Assembly (NCBI GenBank): GCA_023231475.1
Contig: JALJEE010000606.1
Location: 1 to 21,151 of the forward strand
DNA: 21,151 bases
Origin: Seison nebaliae
Taxonomy: Eukaryota; Rotifera; Pararotatoria; Seisonacea; Seisonidae
Direction of reading: 5' to 3'
Every line of letters begins with the position of its first letter. The first letter of the stretch is position 1. The translations under genes and the position numbers were made by a program. Shown here in pieces: positions 1-11,343 of this stretch. Under the pieces are notes generated by a model. It was not told the origin of the DNA and made no database searches. It saw nothing but the letters and a program-made list of their open reading frames with translations.

Positions 1-101
1 ATAATGATGTTCAATTGAACTTGTAAAATTTAACGAAAAATAATTAATGTTATTCATCGCATGTCATTCAGATAATTGCACGCATCAGAAAGAAGAATAA
101 T

Positions 102-350
102 TTGCTGATGAATATTGCTCAGACAATTTTCATCAGCAATAAAATTCTCTTTCGAATGCATATCATATCATTTAAAAAAATTCAAATTTGGATAAGTAAC
201 ACCTAGCGCACAGCAATTCAAAATAGTTGAATTTTTTGAAATCGAAAAAAAAAAAAGTCAAACTTGTATCCTAAAATTTTAATATTAATATTGAATTTTT
301 TTAAATGATATGATATGCATTCGAAAGAGAATTTTATGCTCTTTCGAATG
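102..350. repeat. Foldback (MITE-like) structure with perfect 45-bp inverted repeat
   Basis: Bases 141-185 and 291-335 are perfect reverse complements over all 45 positions, separated by a 105-bp spacer. Each side has a further hairpin: TTGCTGATGAA at 102-112 pairs with TTCATCAGCAA at 129-139, and CATTCGAAAGAG at 318-329 pairs with CTCTTTCGAATG at 339-350. A transcript or single strand of this region would fold into one long stem with flanking hairpins. There is no open reading frame inside. A non-autonomous foldback transposon or MITE is the likeliest explanation. No target-site duplication was identified, so the element borders are uncertain. Confidence 0.75.
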
Positions 351-3300
351 AACCCTAGTTCGCTTACTTTCAATGAGGAAAAATCCCTTAAAATCTCATT
401 TTTCTCTTCAATTTTTTTTTTTTGGGGGGCAATGTAATTTGGGGTGAATCTAATAGTATCTATATTATATACTAGATAATAAGATAATAATATTATATAA
501 TACTATATAGATGTTTCCTAATGCTTGTTTAAAAAGATGTTAAGAAGATTAGAATACATAAAACTGTATGCTGTATCAATATTATGATTAATTAACCATT
601 GAAAAAACTGATAATCAAAAAATTGAATTTGATTTACTGGTAAATCAAACGATTAAAAAGTTTCCAATTGTTGTAATTCCAACACTTTCGATTACTAAGA
701 AATTTTCTCAAATTACAAAAACTCACCTTCTTCTATTCAGGAAAGTCAAAATGATGTACCTTCGGAAAGTTTAATTATAATTATATTTTAACATCAAATA
801 TATTTTATAAAATGATTCACATGGAACATTTAGATTTTAATAAAAAAACAAATGCTTCTTATTGATAGGTTATAAATTGAATACGTCGGAAAATAAGTTG
901 GAAATATATCAAATTTGGAAATCTACGTTATCTTCTCCTATTGAGACGTTTCCTCGTTTTTATTCAAATAAATTTCAATGGAATTCAACATACTCGTTCG
1001 TTAATCTCACAAATAAAAATTCTTTCAAAAAAATCGAATAGACTAAACGTAGTAGCAGTTAATTCGGAATGGAGAAAGTTCTCTTTCTTTAATGTATAAT
1101 GATGGCAATTAAGAATTGCACATCAACACAGTTGCTATCGTTTCATAGTTCTTATTATCATATCATCATCTAAGTGAATGATGAGGAAACCTATTTGGTA
1201 CAAGTAAAATGGTTATTACTTTTCTTCTGAACATCGAATCTTCCCACTCAACTGAACTTTGCTTGAATTTGCTCAAACAATTGGAGCTAGAGCATTTGGT
1301 AGACGGGACTATTTGATCTACCAAATGTCGTTTTCCCAAATAATCAATTATTTCTATCCTTCGATGTAACTTCGAATTCATCTTCCTCAGTTAATCAAGG
1401 AAGAATTGCGTGAAATTTAATGTTGGCAAACATTTTGGGTTTTTGAATGACAAAAATTTCAAGATATTTCCATCATCAGACACCAGGAATGATTACGTTG
1501 TAGACGAAACAGTAATTGACATTCAGATAGTTTGTTTATGAGCAGAAAAAAAGAAAAAACCTCTTTCCTTTCGGTCAATCTATTAAGATCATTTAATTCT
1601 TCATTTTCCTTATTATTCCAAATGTTAATGAGAATCTTATAAACGTTTTTTAAAAGGAAATCGATCAATATAATAAATATTCATCATAATACATATATCC
1701 TATATATATATATATAATACATATATATTATATATGTATCGTCCAACTGACAATGATGAGAACATAACTATAATGGACATGAATTGTTTTAAGTTTTCAT
1801 AAGTTTTATTTACAGTTATAAAATGAATTTTCAAAAAATGTGTTTTTTTTACCTTTTTCTCATCGTCGCTTTTGAATAAATGTCAAAATTTTATTCCGAA
1901 AAACTTGTTATCAAATTTCCTGTGTATTCCCCGTATAGACATATGTCACTTCAACATTTCATTCATGTGGTTGAAAGAATGACAAAATAGAAGGGAATAT
2001 AATGTTTTTGGGAAGGTTGCTCCGTCTACTTCCAACTATTATGTAATGCTCATATTCATGAAAGAAGTATGTATGTTGTATGGTAACGTTCAATTTAAAC
2101 GAAGAGGAAAAAGGAGAGATTGGAAATTATGATTCAGAATAACTTAAACGGAAGTTCAATTAGAAAATTTTCATTCGTTATTAGATAATAAGAAAATCAG
2201 TTGGGCACCATAAATTAATGTATAATTGGAATGTAGAGGGAGACGAAACACTTCTTTCCACACCCAGTTTCCAACAGCCTTGTTCATTTATTATTGGGAC
2301 TGGTCATAGATTATGTCATAGAACATTAAATTATTTCTAATAGATAATTTAAGAGTTAGACGTATTAACAATTATAAGTTTCCTTTTATTCTCCAATTGT
2401 TTCCGATCATCAAATTCTTCCTATGAATCGGATACGAAGAAAATTCTGAATGGACAGTCAAGATTAAACGTTCATAATAACTTTATAAAAATTTTAAATA
2501 GATGAATATCGTCCATTATGTAAAATTGATTTATTGTTATTGTATTTTATACCTATAACAATTTATTAACAATTATTTCATAATATTTTAACTAATAGTC
2601 TCTCTAAATTTTGAAATTTTTAGTAGAAGATAATTTACTGAATCAGGAAGAATCATTCCTATCAAAATAGTAGAATAATTTATTAGTAATTTATTATGTG
2701 AGTAAATGAGAAGAATGAGGAGGCAGTTCACAAAAATGAGTTTTCTAATATAATAAATTTAAATTTTCTATCGGACATTTTTATTAGGGGAGGAATTAAT
2801 CAAAAGATGATAAATCGGAGAAGTGCTTCCGAGATATGAGGAAATCATAGTATACATCTACCGTCGATGAATTAGTCATATATTCATTTAATCTTAATTA
2901 TAATTGTGCTGATCATAGATCATTGATTTGTTAATTTATTGTTGTCTCGTTTTTTGAATAACGAATATCGATATGCTAATTAACTTTCGTAAACGAATTT
3001 CTTCAACCATCTTCCTACATCTTTCAATAATCCATATCTTCTAATCATTGACTGCAACTCAGTGAACCAACTTCTACAAATACGTTAAAGGATACATCGT
3101 TAACAACGGAATATTTCTCCTCAATAAATAACAATGGATTCTTCTTTTCTTCAGTGAAATAGTTATTTTTTTTTTCTTCTCACAATTCCTTCTTTATGAG
3201 ATATTTATACTCTCCTTTTTTTCCAAAAAAAACATGATTTCCTATTTCCGAATTTTCGTCTGTTGAAAAATCATCGTTTCTCTTTTGTTATTGACGGATT

Positions 3301-3358
3301 GTTGATATTGGGAGAACTATTGGCGAATGACGATGGCCGCTACATATGTAATATGAAC
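351..3358. other. Non-coding AT-rich stretch, no gene recognised
   Basis: I see no convincing gene here. There is a T-run followed by a G-run near 412-428, an imperfect TA-rich inverted repeat near 460-512, and an alternating (TA)n palindromic tract at about 1699-1736. The longest reading frames (minus strand, 1166-1381 and 1459-1668) have no recognisable domain, and their length is ordinary for DNA this AT-rich. Distant regulatory DNA for the downstream genes is possible but not shown. Confidence 0.6.
1699..1736. repeat. (TA)n simple repeat
   Basis: Alternating TA dinucleotides, interrupted by ATAC steps, make a self-complementary low-complexity tract. This is an ordinary microsatellite of an AT-rich genome. 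Confidence 0.7.
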
Positions 3359-3714
3359 GACAGACAATTCGGAGATGCGACAATTCGGAGACCCACTATT
3401 CGGAAGCATTGTGATGTAGGAGTTGTGTTTTCAAAAATAAAAGCTGAATTGTAATCTAGTATTGTCAAATTTGCATTTAACAATTTTTGCACCCCCATTT
3501 AACCTATTAAAAAAGGGAAAATTTTGCACCAAAAAATCGTATCTTAAATCGTATGTATTAAAAGGGATCGTACTAACATATCGTAAGTAATATTTTTAAC
3601 AAGAAAAATTACCATCTTGTTACACTATTCACTACAATATTAAAAATGGTCTCCGAATTGTCGCATCTCCGAATTGGCACGTCTCCGAATTGTCCAGTCT
3701 CCGAATTGTCTGTC
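3359..3714. mobile_element. 356-bp MITE-like element with inverted arrays of a 16-bp motif
   Basis: The outer ends are perfect 16-bp terminal inverted repeats: GACAGACAATTCGGAG at 3359-3374 and its reverse complement at 3699-3714. The left end carries AATTCGGAG at 3366 and 3382 and a diverged copy near 3397. The right end carries the reverse-complement motif CTCCGAATT at 3651, 3667, 3683 and 3699, exactly 16 bp apart. A 27-bp stretch at 3365-3391 is matched in inverse orientation at 3651-3677. The similarity weakly continues outward (CATATGTA on the left, TACATATG on the right), so the true ends may be near 3342 and 3733. There is no coding capacity. Repeated subterminal motifs are typical transposase-binding sites. 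The superfamily is unknown. Confidence 0.7.
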
Positions 3715-4755
3715 CCCCATGTAATACATATGGATTGAGATCCTTATCTCCCGCCTCTTATACCGATCAATGTTGACATCAACAAAAGACGAACTAATGA
3801 TTAATTCAAAAAGGTATTTGAGGAAGGAATTCGTTCAATTTCATATGATATTACTTAATGAAGAAGGAGATCATAATATGAAACGAATCATAACTTTCGA
3901 CAATTTTCGTCTTTACTTTCAATACATCTCTCCGATATCAATCGAAGTTGGGAAGATCATGAAAACATTTTCCATTTTTCTAATTCCATTTCATTAGGCT
4001 CGAATGCGGTCACCTACTCGCTAAAATCGAATTATTGGATAAACTGCATCATAATTTCTAATGAACATAAGTGGAATTTTCGCATTCATATATTTACCAA
4101 TTTCCACAATGGAAAGAAGACCGTTTATGTAAATTGTTGATGAGAAAAATTCTCTCAATTTCATTCGACTACATTCTCGTTAGTTGAGTGTGTATAATGA
4201 ATTATATTATAGATAAGTCTGACTGTGAATGTTAATTGTTGTACAGAAACAATGCATAAAATGAAGAGTTATTATATTCATTATCGTGTAGAAAACAAGT
4301 GTATGAAGAAAGTCGTAAGTTTATGTAGTCCTACATCGACAGCACATAAAAATGAGAGCATGAACTAATCATATGTGGAGAATGAAGAAAATTAATGCAA
4401 TCTTTTCATAATGTAATAATATCTAATGTACAGTCATTATCCAATTTTACATATATCCACGTCACTCTATGAGAATTTTCCACGTACGTATATTAATTTA
4501 TTTATATAGTTCCGTGTACACATTCTACTATTTAATTACGAGAAAAACCAAGATTTAATAGTGAGGTTAGAGAACGACGAAAAGTGGACTTTAGAGAAAC
4601 AGAGAACTTTCCTATGTATTCGACATCCACGTATAAACATGAAACTATACTAAATGCGATAAACGTAGAGAGATGTCGCTTGCACTGTATAAATTTGAAG
4701 ATTCGTGAATACGTGTACCTCTATGTAGTCGTATGTATTTCTATGTATGTATGTC

Positions 4756-4790
<35 letters not shown>

Positions 4791-5310
4791 AATATAAATG
4801 ATATATTATATAAATAAAGGGAGAAAAAAAGAAGAAGATTATATATATATTTTCACTAATTAAATATATCTTCTTTAATACTTCTATGACTATATGCTAC
4901 CATATAGTGTACGTAGGAGTTCTTTCGTTTTGACATCTTTTGTTAAATCGAATGAGAGGAGGGGGGAGGGGGAGAAATGTTCTTTATTTAGCTTATACAC
5001 TTCTTTCTCTTCTATACAGACGAATGATATGATAATGTCAGCTTGTATATCATAGGGAAATAACTTTTGGTTTCTCCTTCTTCATTATTTATGGAGAAAT
5101 TAAAAAAAATTAAAATTAAGAAGACGATTGAGACTAATTCGGGTTGTAATAGAAGAACACAATGTTATGTGTGATTTGATGAGTTGAATGAATAGAAGTC
5201 GACGAATGATGATGTATGAGGAAATGAATGAAATGAAATGAATGAATTAAGAAATGAAAGGAATTATTTTATTTTTCTTCTTTCTCAAATATAGAAAAAA
5301 GTAGAAGCGA
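3715..5310. other. Non-coding stretch, no gene recognised
   Basis: The region is AT-rich with microsatellites and no recognisable domain in any frame. The small open frames (for example 3770-3997 and 4584-4817, + strand) look like chance. The second runs through a (TA)n(GT)n tract and reads as alternating Val/Cys/Tyr. A purine-only G-rich patch lies at about 4955-4976, and a GAATGAAAT-rich tract at about 5218-5262. Confidence 0.6.
4742..4790. repeat. Compound microsatellite (GTAT)n-(TA)n-(GT)10
   Basis: Successive blocks of TATG, TA (4755-4770) and GT (4771-4790) repeats. This is a typical replication-slippage tract and probably length-polymorphic. Confidence 0.9.
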
Positions 5311-5356
5311 ATGATGATGATGATGCTGCTGTTGTTGTTGGTGGCGGCGGCGGCGA
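5311..5356 (+). repeat. Trinucleotide microsatellite ATG-CTG-TTG-GTG-GCG
   Basis: A drifting triplet repeat: five ATG, two CTG, three TTG, one GTG and four GCG, followed by AAC. Read from its first ATG it opens a 48-codon frame (5311-5457) that begins with Met5-Leu5-Val-Ala4, which resembles a signal peptide. A TAG lies in frame at 5302. Whether this frame is translated is unknown. It lies directly upstream of the candidate small secreted-peptide gene and could act as an upstream ORF or alternative first exon. Confidence 0.75.
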
Positions 5357-5458
5357 ACAGGAGCAAATTATTTGAGGAGAAAGACAACATACAATTTCCA
5401 TCTTTTGCAGATATTCACACCTCATTCTATGTAGAAGTGCTCTTTACATCCTCATAAA

Positions 5459-5851
5459 ATGAAGCCAGCACCTTTCTTTTATATACTTATGTAATTCTCA
5501 TGCAATTCTGTTTCTTTCTTGTCATCTTTTCTCTTACACTCATTTCTTCACATTCTTCACCATTCACATTTCTCTTCCCATATTAAACATAACTTCTTTT
5601 CTTCTTTCAAGATTTTCGGATTAATCTTCAATCTTTTCTCCATTTTCTTTTGAAGGATATTCCTGATTGAAATCATTTTCAGTTTGGCAATATTTTTCCG
5701 TGAAAGCCATGATAGTGATGAAGAAGAATGCATCAAGACGTTCGAAAATCAAAAGAAATTTCCTCACATAACCAACGTCAATCCAGTCGATTGTGTCAAT
5801 TGTCTAAGTGAAGAAAGCAATCGTCCCAAACTTCGAGAGGGCAAATTTTAA
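5459..5851 (+). CDS. Candidate small secreted Cys-containing peptide, two exons
   Basis: I do not recognise a family. Model: exon 1 is 5459-5490 (ATG in an AAAATGA context), the intron is 5491-5682 (donor GTAATT, acceptor ATTTTCAG, 192 bp), and exon 2 is 5683-5851 ending in TAA. The split codon is phase 2 on both sides. The predicted 66 residues start MKPAPFFYILILAIFF, a plausible secretion signal, followed by an acidic patch SDSDEEEC-like around residues 20-27, then a Lys/Asn-rich section with Cys at 27, 48 and 51, and a basic C-terminus. Exon 2 is visibly richer in G+C than its flanks and its codon choice looks coding. AATAAA follows 87 bp after the stop. The gene ends about 580 bp before the WNK start. 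Alternatives are the last exon of another upstream gene, or chance. There is no transcript evidence, so confidence is limited. Confidence 0.35.
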
Positions 5852-5937
5852 TCTATTTCTGGTAATTTCAAATTATCCATTTCGTCCTATTCCTCAATTT
5901 CTACTTTCTTTAGAAAAGAAAGTTTCGAAAATTGTTA

Positions 5938-5943
5938 AATAAA
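5938..5943 (+). terminator. Poly(A) signal AATAAA after candidate small gene
   Basis: Canonical AATAAA placed 87 bases after the TAA at 5849-5851. The spacing fits a short 3' UTR for the candidate peptide gene. The hexamer is common by chance in such AT-rich DNA. Confidence 0.35.
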
Positions 5944-6435
5944 AGAAAGTCTCGAATTCTCTCCAATATCATTCCAACAACGATTTTGACATTTCAAAAT
6001 CTTCCCACATCATTTTTTATTGATCTGTTTATTTATTCGTCAAAAACAAAAACAAAAACCAACTCATAAAGAGATATAGCAACAAAAACTAATTTTTTCC
6101 AATTCCCATATGTTTCCAAATATTCGTCATCTCTAAATTATCTGCCCCGTGAATATTGAACGATAAAAGAAGGACGAATTGAATTTTATGCGAATTTATT
6201 ATTCGGGAAATTTGTTTGGGGAAAAAGAAATTTGTCGAGAAAAAATTTCCTTTTATTTGGATTGTAAGTGAAATCGTAGATAACTTTTCTCTCGAATCCA
6301 AATAAGAATGAATAAAACAACGAATGTTTTTGATGTTATTTAATTTCCGAGTCAACCGGAAATTGCTAACGAACCATTCTTAATCTGCATTTCGGACGGA
6401 TAATCATTTGATCAGTCAATTTTGAAAATTAGAAA
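5944..6435 (+). promoter_or_regulatory. Presumed promoter/5' UTR region of the WNK gene
   Basis: About 490 bp between the candidate small gene and the WNK start codon. It would have to contain the core promoter and 5' leader unless upstream exons exist. I see no clear TATA box. The start is set by ATG 6436 in a good context (GAAAATGGC), with an in-frame TAG only two codons upstream at 6430-6432. The minus-strand frame at 6089-6355 has no domain and is judged fortuitous. Confidence 0.4.
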
Positions 6436-9400
6436 ATGGCACACGAAATTGAAGCGACAATCGTTTCTATTTCAGATAGAGATGAGCAGGAATTCCGTAC
6501 GATGAGTGAATTGAAGAATCCCGAATTCTTCTCCAACGAAAACTTCGTTGTTAATGATGAAGATGATGGTGACGAAATGAAGAATTGTCGTTCTTGTCAA
6601 TTAAATAAATTGTCGAATCAAATTCAAATTTCTTCCGATAATAATGAGAATTATTTCCCAGAGAATTATCTTCAGAATAATGAATTGAATTGTAATAGGA
6701 GATGTCTAAATAAGCAGGAGGAGAATGATTCGTCTCAAACAATCAAAAGAGAAAGAATTCGACAAAGTTCCATATCGAAACGTTCGTCATCTGTAACGGG
6801 ATTTATACTCAATTCTCGTAATAATTCTAATGGAACGGAACGAAAATGCAGTGAACATTGTGCAAGACAGACGGCTCGTGGCAACGGCATTCCTCAACGA
6901 CAAGCCTCAACGAAATTTGCACGATCTGTTTCGAAAACAACGAGATCGAAGAAATTTCGTAAACGTCGAGATATGACGAGTAAGAATAATCCACATTCAG
7001 ATGAGGATGAAGTTGAACGAAAATTTTATGAATTGCCAGATAATGTGGTGGAAGATGTTCGATCGAAATTTAAACGACGACAACGAACGGAGACTCGTGG
7101 GACACGTACGAATACTTTAGATGCGAGATCGGCAGATGGTCATATTGATTTGATTGATAAATTGTCAATAGTCGAACCATCAAACGTCAACAATTCACCA
7201 TTATCACTCATTGTCAATAACACATTATTATTAACATCATCCATACACACAATGACAACAACAACAACAACAACAAGTTCATCATCTTCATCATCATTGA
7301 TGTCACCAGAATTCAAATCGATTTCAACGGAAGATAGTCGAGAATTATTTTGTGATGGTGAGAAGAAAGTTGATGAAGAAGATGATCAATTATTTAAAGA
7401 GATTATTGAAGAGGAGAATAATGGAGAATTGAAAGATAAAGAGAATGGTGGAATGGCGAAGGATGTAATGAAATCGATCGATAATGAATTGGTAGAGAAT
7501 CCTCTCACTGATTCATCTGATGAGACGAAAGAAGACACTCTTCAATATCTTCAAACATCAACGACATTAATGGAAGAGAATTCAACTCAAACATTTCCCA
7601 CACTAACCAATTACAAGAAGAATATCAATGTCGATTTTGGAGTGAGTGAAAGTGAAAGTGGTCTAATTGATCAATTGAAATCGACGGATAATGATTATAA
7701 TGATCTCTCCACAACTCCTTCATCCAATTCGGCCGCTTCTCCCAAACTACATCGACCAAACAGTCGAGCTGAAGATGACGATTCAAATTTGGCTGATGAT
7801 TTCGATAACGAGTTGGGCAATGAACAAATTCCAATGAATGAGGATGCGAACACCATGTCATATGAGACAGCTATTCGTTTGGTGGTGGCGGAGAAGAAAG
7901 AGAAGGAAGAGAAAGAATTGCGTACAAGAGCCGAAGCGAATAAGAGAAAGAATGGAATTCATGGAATTTATCATTTGGATGATCGACCCTCAACTAATCC
8001 ACAATCGGACGAATCTAATCCCATTGTAGATTATATTGATATTTTACCTGAAGGAATTATTAATAATATTCCATTGAATCAGAATGTTAATATGAGTATC
8101 ATCATGAGAAATATTAAGAATGGAAATATCCGAAATGTAAATGAGAGACGACTAGTAAATGAAGTAATTGTGATGACGACAGATCAGGAGAAGAATATTG
8201 ATGACAATTCATCCAACAATAATTTGGATAATACGATTAAACCAGATATTGACATATCATCTGAAAATAATTTCCATATTATCTCCAATAACGGAATTAC
8301 AGTACAACAATCTGTTTCTAATTCTACATTGCCATCTTCACCTTCCAGTCGTTGCTCCACTCCTGGAAAAGTGATACCTATTCGAACTTCCACAATTACT
8401 ACTCCTACTTCATCATTGAATGTGGTGTCGAGTGGTAGTAGTAGTATGTGTAATACAATTGGTCCTATTAGTAGTAGCAGCAGTATGATAAGTAAGCGAG
8501 ATGAGAAACATAAATATAATGAAGAATGTGAAGAGGAGATGGTGAAGGAATCGCCATGTGGACGATATGTTCAATATCGATGTAAGGTTGGACAAGGTGC
8601 CTTCAAATCCGTCTACAAAGGTGTTATAAAAGAGAATGGAGCATTGATTGCATGGTGTGATTTAGACGTACGTGAATTCGACAAACAAGAGAAACAACGA
8701 TTTCGAGAGGAAGTGAAAATGTTGAAACAACTTCAACATATTTCCATCGTCCGATTTTATGATTCATGGGAGGAGAAAGAGACACGTCCACGACGAATTG
8801 TTCTCATCACTGAATTGATGACATCTGGTACGTTGAAAGCTTATTTGAGGAAATTCGATTGGATTCTCGATATGAAGAAGGAAAGACTAATTAAATTATG
8901 GTGTCGTCAAATTTTGAAAGGATTGACATATCTTCATTCGAGAACACCACCAATCATTCATCGTGATCTCAAATGTGACAACATCTTCATCACCGGAACG
9001 AGTGGTTGTGTGAAAATTGGTGATTTGGGTTTAGCGACACTCAAACGGAATTCGTTTGCTAAATCGATTATCGGCACACCGGAATTTATGGCACCGGAAA
9101 TGTTCGAAGAACGTTACGATGAGAAAGTTGACATGTATGCATTTGGAATGTGTATGATTGAGATGGTGGTGGATGAATATCCATATTCCGAATGTCAAAA
9201 TACCGTTCAAATGATAAAGAAGATCAGTAGTGGACAACAACCAGATGTGATGATGAAATTGGAAGAAGGCGCAATTCGAGATATCATTAGAGATTGTATT
9301 ACACCTCAATCTCATCAACGACCATGTGCAAAAGATTTATTGTTTAATACAGATTTCTTCTCAATCGAAGATCGAGGTTTACGAATCGAACAAGTCTTCC

Positions 9401-11343
9401 TCGCTAATGATCAATCGATCACCGATCTCAAATCGAATAAATTAACACAAAATACTCCTTCCAAAACGTTCGTTGATGTTCTTTCAAAAGAGTTCGATGA
9501 TATCAGTGAAAATTCATCTCCATCTCCATCACCACCGTCCTTAATATTATCATGTGAACCTTTAGCTACATCTACCAGAAAAATTACCGTCTCTGATTGT
9601 TCGAATGAGAAAATAGAGAATGAAATTCCGATTCAAACGAAATCATCAAATTTGCGTAATAATTCAAATGTGAGACGATTTAGATCGTTGGAACAAATGT
9701 TCCTCTCCACCAGAATGTCAACATTATTCCTCTCTACTAGAAGTATGACATTGATGTCTACTTCTGTACCATCATCTACTTCCAATTTCATGTTAGATGA
9801 AATTTGTCCTTTGCCAATGATGACGTGTGCTAAAAGCACACCATCAACCGATATGATTAATGAGACCAATTCCGACAATTCCATTACGACCACATCTATT
9901 TTGAACGGAAATGAACATTTATCTTTACCATCATCACCGTCACGTACGCCCTTCTTACCATCATCCACAAGTAATGCGGATATGGTGGATGAGAAGAGAA
10001 TGGATAAAACTTTATATTTCCGTATGACGGTGACAGACGAGAAAAAACGATCTGATTTAAGTACGTTGAAAAATTGTGATCAATGTGTATATTTCCCATA
10101 TAAAGTGGGAATCGATTCAGCTGATAGTCTCACTCAAGAATTATTTGAATCACATTATCTGGTAAAGGATGACGTGAAATTCGTTCAGCAAATGATACGA
10201 GATAAAGTGAATGAGATAAAGAAGGGAAAAACGGGAATGGCGGAACATTTGTTGATGAAACAAATGTTAAAGAAAAAACGAGCGAATCAGAAAAGGAAAG
10301 CAGATGATGGTGAAAATAAAACATTGGGAGAACGAATAGAAGATGCGGGAGAGACATTAAAAAATAATATGGATACTGATAATAATACAAAGAAAAAAGA
10401 AGAGAATTCGAATGAAGAGAATTATAAGAGAATTAATGAAATCGAATGGCTCCCCAATCGAATCAGTCCGATTAATCGAGATGAATCACAATCATCAAGA
10501 ACATCATCACCATCAACCGAGAAGAAACCATCAATCATTCGAACAGATATCGATGAAGAGAAAAATCAGAAAAAAAATGATAGAGAAATGAATAGTTTGA
10601 ATAAGAATGAAGTGGAAATACAAACATCATCAGATGATGAGGAGAAGAGTGTCAAAAATGATTCGACTACTGAGAAAGTGGAAGTACAGAAAATTTCCTG
10701 TGAGAATATTAATTCTAAAAGACAAGTAAATGAGACGGGTAATCAAGATGTGGGAAAAAACGGAAATGAAAATTCAAATAATCAGCTGATGATTCATTCG
10801 TTAGAAGAAAGTACATCCGAAATCCATCACGAACAATTGCAATCGAAGATGGTGAAAAATGAAATGAAAACAACTTGTGTTGTTTCATCTGAGCAATCTC
10901 AACCTACTCCTTCAACACCGCCCCCACTACCACCACCGCTACTATCAAAGGTGAAAGGAGCGCGAATCGTTCAAATGCAGACGGCAACATTCACCGTTGA
11001 ACCGGTCGAATCTTCTTTGGAGAATGAGAATATGAAAATCAAAACAACTATATCCACATCAACTATGTCGACTACTCTTCCCAATTCATTACCTCCAATC
11101 ACTTCAACAACACCAACAACAATTTTATCAACAACAACAACAACATCAGCAACGACAGCGACGGTTAATGTGCCAGTGATAGTAGTGAGTGAGAAAAATT
11201 ATTGTGATCCGTTGAATAAACTTCCAACAATCATTGATACATTATCCATTGCCGCATCGTCGGCAACAGGAAATATATCAACTACTCCATTAACAATTGC
11301 AACATCGACAAGTAGTAATTGCATGAAATCAAATGGGAATGTT
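6436..11343 (+). CDS. wnk: WNK exon 1: N-terminus, kinase domain, first PF2-like domain
   Basis: Visible kinase landmarks: glycine loop [11 protein letters not shown] (719-729) with the WNK-specific catalytic Lys at 724; AWCDL (739-743), where Cys741 replaces the usual lysine; HRDLKCDN (842-849) with catalytic Asp844; DLGLATLKR (863-871), whose leucines 864 and 866 match the chloride-sensing pocket of WNK1; activation-loop Ser873 and Ser877 before GTPEF; and APE (886-888). All catalytic residues are intact, so an active, chloride-sensitive enzyme is expected. An OSR1_C-like domain follows at about 1190-1265. The linker carries a PPPLPPPL-type Pro-rich motif near 10918. The exon ends at a phase-0 donor, most likely GTGAAG at 11344 (GTTGTG at 11341 is the alternative). 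Without splicing, the frame stops at 11404-11406 after 1656 residues. Confidence 0.93.

Noticed and set aside
3263-3454. 63-codon + strand frame with repeated TIRR-like residues
   Set aside because: The repeated part is the left inverted repeat array of the MITE read as protein.
4252-4368. Short + strand frame with an internal GTAAGT donor-like site at 4315
   Set aside because: It has low-information sequence, no downstream exon in matching phase was recognised, and such sites are frequent in AT-rich DNA.
4584-4817. 77-codon + strand frame rich in Val/Cys/Tyr
   Set aside because: Its C-terminal part is simply the translation of TATG, TA and GT microsatellites.
4955-4976. G-rich purine tract as a G-quadruplex
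   Set aside because: It has two long G runs separated by single A residues. The usual four separate G3 runs are not present, so it is only a weak candidate.
6089-6355. 88-codon minus-strand frame upstream of WNK
   Set aside because: AT-driven composition, no domain, and it overlaps the presumed promoter/leader.
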